Assembly (NCBI GenBank): GCA_910576995.1
Contig: CAJTLC010000006.1
Coordinates: 1-64,000, forward strand
From: an uncultured Ruminococcus sp.
Lineage (GTDB): Bacteria > Bacillota > Clostridia > Oscillospirales > Ruminococcaceae
DNA: 64,000 bases
Direction of reading: 5' to 3'
Below the pieces are notes generated by a model, which was given only the letters and a program-made list of their open reading frames with translations, made no database searches and was not told where the DNA came from. Positions 58,822-64,000 of this stretch are shown one piece after another. A program made the position numbers and the translations under genes. The number at the start of each line of letters is the position of its first letter. Within the stretch, counting starts at the first letter, position 1.

Positions 58822-60966
58822 ATGCTTTCGGAAAAAGATATTATGTTTCTCAGTAATCTGGCGTCGCTGATGTTTCGGAACGGCAAAATTGGTATTACTA
58901 CTCTTCTTAAAATTTTCCCATCATGGATAACATCCAGGTTCAAAGGCGTTTCAAACAACGTTGAAGTTTCAGGAATATATCCCGAAATATATATGTATCC
59001 TGATAAAATAATATGCAGACTTTTTAAAAATCAATATTTTAGCGGCGACGATCTAAAAAAATTCTTTATTTCATATTTAAAGCATATGGTAAGAAAAAAT
59101 AAAATAATGCCGGCTGAAAATCCGCATTCGCCATATTTTCGGGAGTTTGCCGATTATTTCAATAAGCTTGTGGAAACGAATGGCATTCTTGATAATTCCG
59201 AGCAGAAAGCTTTTGCGGAGATTTGCAAGGATAGACTTTATATGAAATATTTTTTTCCTGCCAACAAGAATGCCCGAAAATGGCTTGCAGAAATGCTAAA
59301 GTATATCGACTGCAAGATTTTGCTCGACAGCGATCTCGATGTTTATCATAAGCATTTTTTGCTAAGCCTGAAGTTTTGCGATAGAAATATTATTTTTTCG
59401 TATAAAGATAAATCGATAAATATTTCGACAGGCAACATCACGCTTCTTTCAATCAACACTGTTAAATGCAGGATTCACAAACTGAAATTCCAAAACGGCA
59501 GACTTCGAATATTGGCTGAGATCAGTTCGCCGGCTTTCAGCTATACAGATCACTCGGAAATTTCCTGCCAAGCTGTCGTAAACAATTCAGAAACGTTCAG
59601 CGTAAAACTTTTCGACTCCTGCGGAAGCTATTATAAATCTTACGAAAAAACCGCGAAATTTTATTACTTCATCTTTGAATGCGATGAAAATTCAGCTGAA
59701 AAAATCAATTTTTCAGTCAATATTCGTGGAATTCGTTTGGCAGCGGAATGCTTTGCCGATAAAGATCACTTTTTTTCTTCGTGTTTGATCTCTGATGGAT
59801 ATTATGCAAAAAATCATCATATAACGCTTGATAACGGCTGCATTAAGATCGATTCGCATCAGTGTGAAAATTCTTATGATAACAAGGCTGTAAAAGCTGT
59901 ACATTCTCTTGAAAATGAGAGAATATGGCTGTATTCCGACTATTCAAGCGTTGCGGCTGATAACGGAGCGTTTCAATTTTTACATGATATTGTCAAAAAA
60001 GACGGCGTGAAAAGATATTATATTTATCGCAATTCTACGCCTAAATGTAATATCGATATATCAGACGATCATTTTGTGAAATTCGGTTCCGAACAGCATA
60101 AAATTTTATTTCTTTCAGCCGAAAAAATTTTCGCTGCATTCGTAGACGCCCCAAACTGCATTTTTCCTTTTCAGGAAGATCAGTTTTCGATTTATTCATC
60201 TTTTTTTCGCGGAGAAATCATATATTTACAGCATGGAATACTTCATGCACATATTCCATGGAGATACTCTCCTGTTTCAAAAACTTTTCATGCGGATAAG
60301 ATCGTTGTTTCATCGAAGTTCGAAATCAAAAACTTCATAGAAACTTACAATTTTCCCGAAGAATTTCTGCTGCCGTTCGGTATGCCGCGATATGATATGA
60401 TTCCGCATGAACGGCGCGGCAGCGGTAAAATTTTGTATGCTCCGTCATGGAGAGCCTATATGAGCGATGAAGAAATCAAAAATTTTATCGCTGAAACGGC
60501 AAATTTTCTTAATTCAGACGAACTTTTCGGATTCCTCTCAAAATACAATCTCCTCCTCGATTTCAAACTTCACCCGATGTTCGAAAAATATTCCGAAATG
60601 TTCAGCATTAGCGGTTCGCGAGTTAAAATTGCAGAAAATGTAAAAGCTGAAGATTATCTTATTTTTATTACAGATTTTTCTTCCTATGTTTTTGATTTTG
60701 CATATTTGTCGATACCTGTCGTGTATTTTTTTCCAGATTATAAAAATTTTACGGAAGGCAAATATCAGTACAGAAAACTTGATCTTCCTTTTGAAAAAGC
60801 TTTTGGAAAATTATGCGAAGATCTCCGTGATACGGTATCAGAACTCGAACGCATAGCAGAAAACAAATTTATACCTGAAAACTCTTTCAAAAAAAGAATG
60901 GAAAACTTTTTTCTGCCGCTTGATAACTGCTGCGAACAGCTGTATCGATATTGCTACAATAATTAG
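58822..60966 (+). CDS. CDP-glycerol/CDP-ribitol phosphotransferase-family protein (TagF/TarL-like)
   Basis: A 714-residue protein. The C-terminal 300 residues are a glycerophosphotransferase domain (LQHGILHAHIPWRYS with the catalytic-type His, LYAPSWRAYM, FKLHPMF, and FITDFSSYVFDFAYLSIPV), which builds poly(glycerol or ribitol phosphate) from CDP-polyols at the cytoplasmic membrane. The first 400 residues are unlike other members and not recognised; residues 200-310 are beta-rich. It lies 3 bases after tarJ, so it is translationally coupled; the Shine-Dalgarno is weak. Confidence 0.85.
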   Translation: MLSEKDIMFLSNLASLMFRNGKIGITTLLKIFPSWITSRFKGVSNNVEVSGIYPEIYMYPDKIICRLFKNQYFSGDDLKKFFISYLKHMVRKNKIMPAENPHSPYFREFADYFNKLVETNGILDNSEQKAFAEICKDRLYMKYFFPANKNARKWLAEMLKYIDCKILLDSDLDVYHKHFLLSLKFCDRNIIFSYKDKSINISTGNITLLSINTVKCRIHKLKFQNGRLRILAEISSPAFSYTDHSEISCQAVVNNSETFSVKLFDSCGSYYKSYEKTAKFYYFIFECDENSAEKINFSVNIRGIRLAAECFADKDHFFSSCLISDGYYAKNHHITLDNGCIKIDSHQCENSYDNKAVKAVHSLENERIWLYSDYSSVAADNGAFQFLHDIVKKDGVKRYYIYRNSTPKCNIDISDDHFVKFGSEQHKILFLSAEKIFAAFVDAPNCIFPFQEDQFSIYSSFFRGEIIYLQHGILHAHIPWRYSPVSKTFHADKIVVSSKFEIKNFIETYNFPEEFLLPFGMPRYDMIPHERRGSGKILYAPSWRAYMSDEEIKNFIAETANFLNSDELFGFLSKYNLLLDFKLHPMFEKYSEMFSISGSRVKIAENVKAEDYLIFITDFSSYVFDFAYLSIPVVYFFPDYKNFTEGKYQYRKLDLPFEKAFGKLCEDLRDTVSELERIAENKFIPENSFKKRMENFFLPLDNCCEQLYRYCYNN

Positions 60967-61056
60967 AGCCTGCTCAAACCATTTATGCGGGCAAGTTTTA
61001 AAAATTGCCGAAATTTCATGTTTGGCATTTCGGATCTTTCATCAGGAGTTGTATTT

Positions 61057-62949
61057 ATGGATTTAAACGATAACATAATTTATTCGCCCGATCAGAAGGC
61101 ATGGCTGGAAAAGCTTCAGAATATGAAGGAAAAACGCTGCAATGTTATTGAAAAAAGGCAAAAAAAAGGCTCGCCTTTTGCGGTTATAACGAGCATTGAA
61201 TATAAACGAATCATTCTGACTATCCGTGGCGAGATACGCAATGCAGAGCCAAATGCCGACTACGGATTCCGCTTTGTAACCATGCAGCGCGATCTATGCT
61301 TTTATCCCGATCATGCCGATATCAACAGCGACGGAAAATTCATGATTTCGCTTAATATTTTATGCTCAAACAATGAAAAGCCGCTTCAAACTGGAATGTA
61401 CGATCTTGTTCTGTTTGAGGAATATAAAGGTCACCGCGGCGAAATCACCCATAAACAAAGCCGCGGCAGTACCCATATTAAATTCGGCGATCAGCTTTAC
61501 TGCGCTTCTTACGATGACAAAGGCTTCATGAAAAGCAAAAAGCTGATCACTTCGGAATATCCTGCTTATATCTGTGGAAGCGCGGCGCGTATATGCACTG
61601 AGACCGCCGACAATCCGTGGAATTTTAAGGTTAATAAGACGAAAAATTCATGGATGCATATATATGCATGCGAAGATCTGGACGATACCCATTTTTATCT
61701 GAATGTTAATTATATGCCCCTTGAAAATTATGGAGTTCTCTTCATCAACAGCAAGATGAGGTTAAATAAACTGCGCCTTGCGAAACAGAAATTTATAGAA
61801 AACTGCTATAAATTCATTGCCGACATGAAATTATGGACAGTAAAAAAAGCACATAAAATATTTAAAAAATTTGCCAAGCATGAGGGCAATATCATTCTTT
61901 TCTGCTCGGCTTCACGTGCGGAGATCGGCGGAAACGAAAAATTTATATACGACAGAATGATTGAACGCGGACTTGATGAAAAATTTAAATTTCGTTTTGA
62001 TTTCAAATCAAGCATAAAAACCAACCGGTCATTTTACAAAATGCTACGCTTCGTTTATTATCTTGCAACGTCAGATATTATCGTTCTCGATGATTATTAT
62101 CCTATCATATATGATTTTACTTACGACAGCCGCGTGAAAGTAGTGCAGGTATGGCACGCCTGCGGAGCTTTTAAGACAGTCGGCTTCGAGCGCGTCGGAA
62201 ACAGCGACGCTCCTCACTTTAATTCTCTTACGCACAAATGCTATACTCATGTTATTGTAAGTTCAGAACTTTCGGCAAGACATAATGCTGAAGCTTTCTG
62301 TATTTCCAAAAATAAATTCTATAATACAGGAATTCCCCGTACCGACCTTTTTTTCAGCGATCAATATAAGGATTCCGTTACAAAAAGAATGTTTGAAGAA
62401 TTCAAGGGCTGCAAAGGCAGAAATAGGGTATATCTATACGCGCCGACATTTAGAGGTACAAATGCAAACGACGCCTATTTCCCATTTGGAATGGTCGATC
62501 TTGACGCTTGGGGAAAATTCCTCGAGAAAGAAAATTCTGCGCTTATCATCAAAATGCATCCTTTTGTGAAAAACCGCATCGATATTCCTGAAAAATATAA
62601 GGATAGGATATTCGACGCAGGAGACTACAGAGAAATAAACGATATCCTGTTTATTTCCGATGTTCTTATTACTGATTATTCTTCTGTAATCTACGAAATG
62701 TCGCTGCTTAAACGACCTATGCTTTTCTATGCTTTCGACAGATATTCATATGAGTATTCACGCGGATTCTACGAATCATACGAAGATACAGTTCCGGGAA
62801 AGATCGTTCAGGATTTTGACGAATTGCTTAACGCATTGAGAGAGCAGGATTATGATTTTTATAAGGTCGATGGATTTGTTAAAAAGAACTTCACTCATAC
62901 AGACGGCAAGTCAACAGACAGAGTTATCGATGAAATATTTCTAAAATAG
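61057..62949 (+). CDS. CDP-glycerol glycerophosphotransferase-family protein (TagB/TarK-like)
   Basis: A 630-residue protein of the same family: an N-terminal region of about 270 residues with a beta-rich part, a basic linker (KKAHKIFKKFAK), then the catalytic domain with VQVWHACGAFKT, LYAPTFRG, IKMHPFV and ITDYSSVIYEMSLLKRP. Start taken at 61057, eight bases after AGGAG; the frame extends to 60985 without a site. Together with the preceding three genes it forms a teichoic-acid-type synthesis set, but a glycosyltransferase starter and exporter are not in view. Confidence 0.85.
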   Translation: MDLNDNIIYSPDQKAWLEKLQNMKEKRCNVIEKRQKKGSPFAVITSIEYKRIILTIRGEIRNAEPNADYGFRFVTMQRDLCFYPDHADINSDGKFMISLNILCSNNEKPLQTGMYDLVLFEEYKGHRGEITHKQSRGSTHIKFGDQLYCASYDDKGFMKSKKLITSEYPAYICGSAARICTETADNPWNFKVNKTKNSWMHIYACEDLDDTHFYLNVNYMPLENYGVLFINSKMRLNKLRLAKQKFIENCYKFIADMKLWTVKKAHKIFKKFAKHEGNIILFCSASRAEIGGNEKFIYDRMIERGLDEKFKFRFDFKSSIKTNRSFYKMLRFVYYLATSDIIVLDDYYPIIYDFTYDSRVKVVQVWHACGAFKTVGFERVGNSDAPHFNSLTHKCYTHVIVSSELSARHNAEAFCISKNKFYNTGIPRTDLFFSDQYKDSVTKRMFEEFKGCKGRNRVYLYAPTFRGTNANDAYFPFGMVDLDAWGKFLEKENSALIIKMHPFVKNRIDIPEKYKDRIFDAGDYREINDILFISDVLITDYSSVIYEMSLLKRPMLFYAFDRYSYEYSRGFYESYEDTVPGKIVQDFDELLNALREQDYDFYKVDGFVKKNFTHTDGKSTDRVIDEIFLK

Positions 62950-62961
62950 ACCTGTTCTAAT

Positions 62962-63002
62962 AAAAGTAATCCGCATTTAAGTAAAAAATGCGGATTACTT
63001 TT
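62962..63002. terminator. Bidirectional terminator between the tar locus and thiD
   Basis: A perfect 17-bp inverted repeat (62962-62978 with 62986-63002, core AGTAATCCGCATTT), with A and T tracts suited to both converging transcripts. Confidence 0.85.
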
Positions 63003-63014
63003 TAGAGCGTGTTC
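63003..63014 (+). repeat. Fragment of repeat family B left end
   Basis: TAGAGCGTGTTC at 63003-63014 is identical to the first twelve bases of the family B element at 56642. Only this tip remains next to the thiD stop. Confidence 0.4.
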
Positions 63015-63016
63015 TA

Positions 63017-63832
63017 TTATTTATCCGATTCCTGAGAAAACTTTCCCTGCAAAGCAAAGGCATGATTCATTGGACCCGAACCGCTGCCAAGATCCAGCAT
63101 CGCCAAAAGAGCGGCTGAAATATATTCCTTAGCAAGTTTAACGGATTCCTCCATGGTAAATCCTTTTGCAAGATTAGCGGCAATTGCGCTTGATAACGTA
63201 CAGCCTGTCCCATGCGTATTGAAATTGTCGATCCTCTTCCCCGCAAACCAAGTAGATCTGCCGTTCGTCCACAGCAAGTCATTAGCGTCGTTTATGTTAT
63301 GTCCGCCCTTTACAAGAACGCTGCAGCCGTAAGTTTCTCCTATCTTCCTTGCAGCTTTTTCTATATCGGCTTCACTGCTTATTTTTATGCCTGATAAAAT
63401 TTCAGCTTCGGGAATGTTTGGGGTAGTCAGAGATGATATAGGTAAAAGTTTTTCCGCAAGAACAGCAGTTGCTTCCGTTTTAATAAGCGCCGAACCGCTT
63501 GTTGATACCATTACGGGATCAACAATAATATTTTTCGCGCCGTATTTAACAAGTTTATCTGCAATCACAGAAATAAGCTTTCCTGAAGCAACCATGCCTA
63601 TTTTAACAGCGTCGGGAACAATATCCTCAAATATCATATCAATCTGATCACTAAGAAATTCAGGAGTAACTTCCAAAATACTTCTAACTCCGGTGGTATT
63701 CTGCGCAGTAAGCGCGGTTATAGCGCTCATAGCATAAACGCCGTTCATGGTCATGGTTTTAAGATCGGCTTGAATACCTGCGCCTCCGCTGCAATCGCTT
63801 CCAGCAACGGTCATCACTGTTTTAAGTTTCAT
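63017..63832 (-). CDS. thiD: Hydroxymethylpyrimidine/phosphomethylpyrimidine kinase
   Basis: A 271-residue ThiD of the ribokinase family. The start MTVAGSDCSGGAGIQADLKT is the substrate signature; VKGGH and the anion-hole motif THGTGCTLSSA near residue 205 complete the active site. It phosphorylates HMP and HMP-P for thiamine synthesis. GGAGG is 12 bases before the ATG, which overlaps the preceding thiE stop (ATGA), as expected for a thiamine operon. Confidence 0.95.
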   Translation of the reverse strand: MKLKTVMTVAGSDCSGGAGIQADLKTMTMNGVYAMSAITALTAQNTTGVRSILEVTPEFLSDQIDMIFEDIVPDAVKIGMVASGKLISVIADKLVKYGAKNIIVDPVMVSTSGSALIKTEATAVLAEKLLPISSLTTPNIPEAEILSGIKISSEADIEKAARKIGETYGCSVLVKGGHNINDANDLLWTNGRSTWFAGKRIDNFNTHGTGCTLSSAIAANLAKGFTMEESVKLAKEYISAALLAMLDLGSGSGPMNHAFALQGKFSQESDK

Positions 63833-64000
63833 GTTAAAATATCTTCCTCCGCATCAAAAAGTTCCTCTGCTGCCTTTTTAGCGTCATCCGCTTTCATAAT
63901 TGCGGAAACAGCGCAAATTCCTGCTATATCAGTATTTTCAAGCACGTTTATGTTATTCTTGTTAAGACCGCCGATAGCGTTTACGGGTATCGGTACAGCC
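63829..64000 (-). CDS. thiE: Thiamine-phosphate synthase, C-terminal part (cut by window edge)
   Basis: Too short for an ordinary frame search, but the minus strand reads AVPIPVNAIGGLNKNN and later IAGICAVSAIMKADD, ending in EEDILT at 63829. The P-V-x-A-I-G-G and G-x-x-x-V-S-A-I-M motifs are those of ThiE, which joins HMP-PP and the thiazole phosphate. The stop overlaps the thiD start. The 5' end lies beyond the window. Confidence 0.85.
   Translation of the reverse strand, partial: AVPIPVNAIGGLNKNNINVLENTDIAGICAVSAIMKADDAKKAAEELFDAEEDILT

Noticed and set aside
1..64000. tRNA or rRNA genes, prophage, integrase or conjugation genes
   Set aside because: None was found on reading both strands; the only RNA elements are the two T-boxes and the possible leader at 51705.

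Overview
The window looks like chromosome of a low-to-mid G+C, Gram-positive Clostridia, most likely a Ruminococcus-like member of the Oscillospiraceae. The signs are two T-box leaders in front of aminoacyl-tRNA synthetase operons, sporulation-type membrane proteins (SpoVB-like, possibly SpoIIM-like), MurT/GatD peptidoglycan amidation, a TarI/TarJ teichoic-acid-type locus, strong GGAGG ribosome binding sites, and many sigma-A promoters with 17-base spacers. The genus is an inference; no rRNA or tRNA gene is present. There is no CRISPR array, prophage, integrase or transposase gene.

Layout. 1-2240: an EF-G paralogue (minus). 2488-13314: a minus-strand run read from 13314 down: a 1934-residue DUF4011 helicase (resembling the single-gene antiphage type), murT, gatD, a GH25 lysozyme lipoprotein and a SpoVB-like flippase. 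13559-18950: a tight plus-strand operon of thyX, a DUF2156 protein, a DJ-1/PfpI protein, 5-formyl-THF cyclo-ligase, mltG and a U32 peptidase. 18999-23273: a minus-strand T-box operon of a spore-photoproduct-lyase-like radical SAM protein, an NAD-dependent epimerase-like protein, a membrane protein and tyrS. 23314-24918: divergent left-handed beta-helix and AIM24 genes. 25122-29883: a UDP-sugar pyrophosphorylase and a heterodimeric ABC exporter. 30181-34652: a His/Cys-repeat G3E GTPase, a second G3E-like GTPase with a DUF1980-like tail, proC and two membrane proteins. 34923-37038: a two-component system (minus). 37310-40630: a GGDEF/EAL protein and phosphofructokinase. 40699-41433: two small genes, the first frameshifted. 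41555-42907: gdhA. 43028-49530: a Val T-box operon of valS, mmcQ/yjbR, GNAT, a hypothetical gene, Dabb, SDR and folC. 49809-50711: an orphan amino-acid binding lipoprotein. 51057-56638: TetR, DUF308/HdeD, MMPL and a YhgE-like coiled-coil protein. 57081-62949: tarI, tarJ and two CDP-glycerol glycerophosphotransferase-family genes. 63017-64000: thiD and the 3' end of thiE.

Two families of short, palindromic, non-coding repeats with terminal inverted repeats (MITE-like) lie between operons: family A (three copies, about 98-130 bases) and family B (one full 216-base copy plus fragments). The most interesting leads are the helicase with an intact transglutaminase-like triad but a degraded nuclease motif, the T-box operon that puts a radical SAM protein under apparent tyrosine control, the GTPase pair, the TetR-HdeD-MMPL-YhgE envelope cluster with a structured leader, and the repeats.
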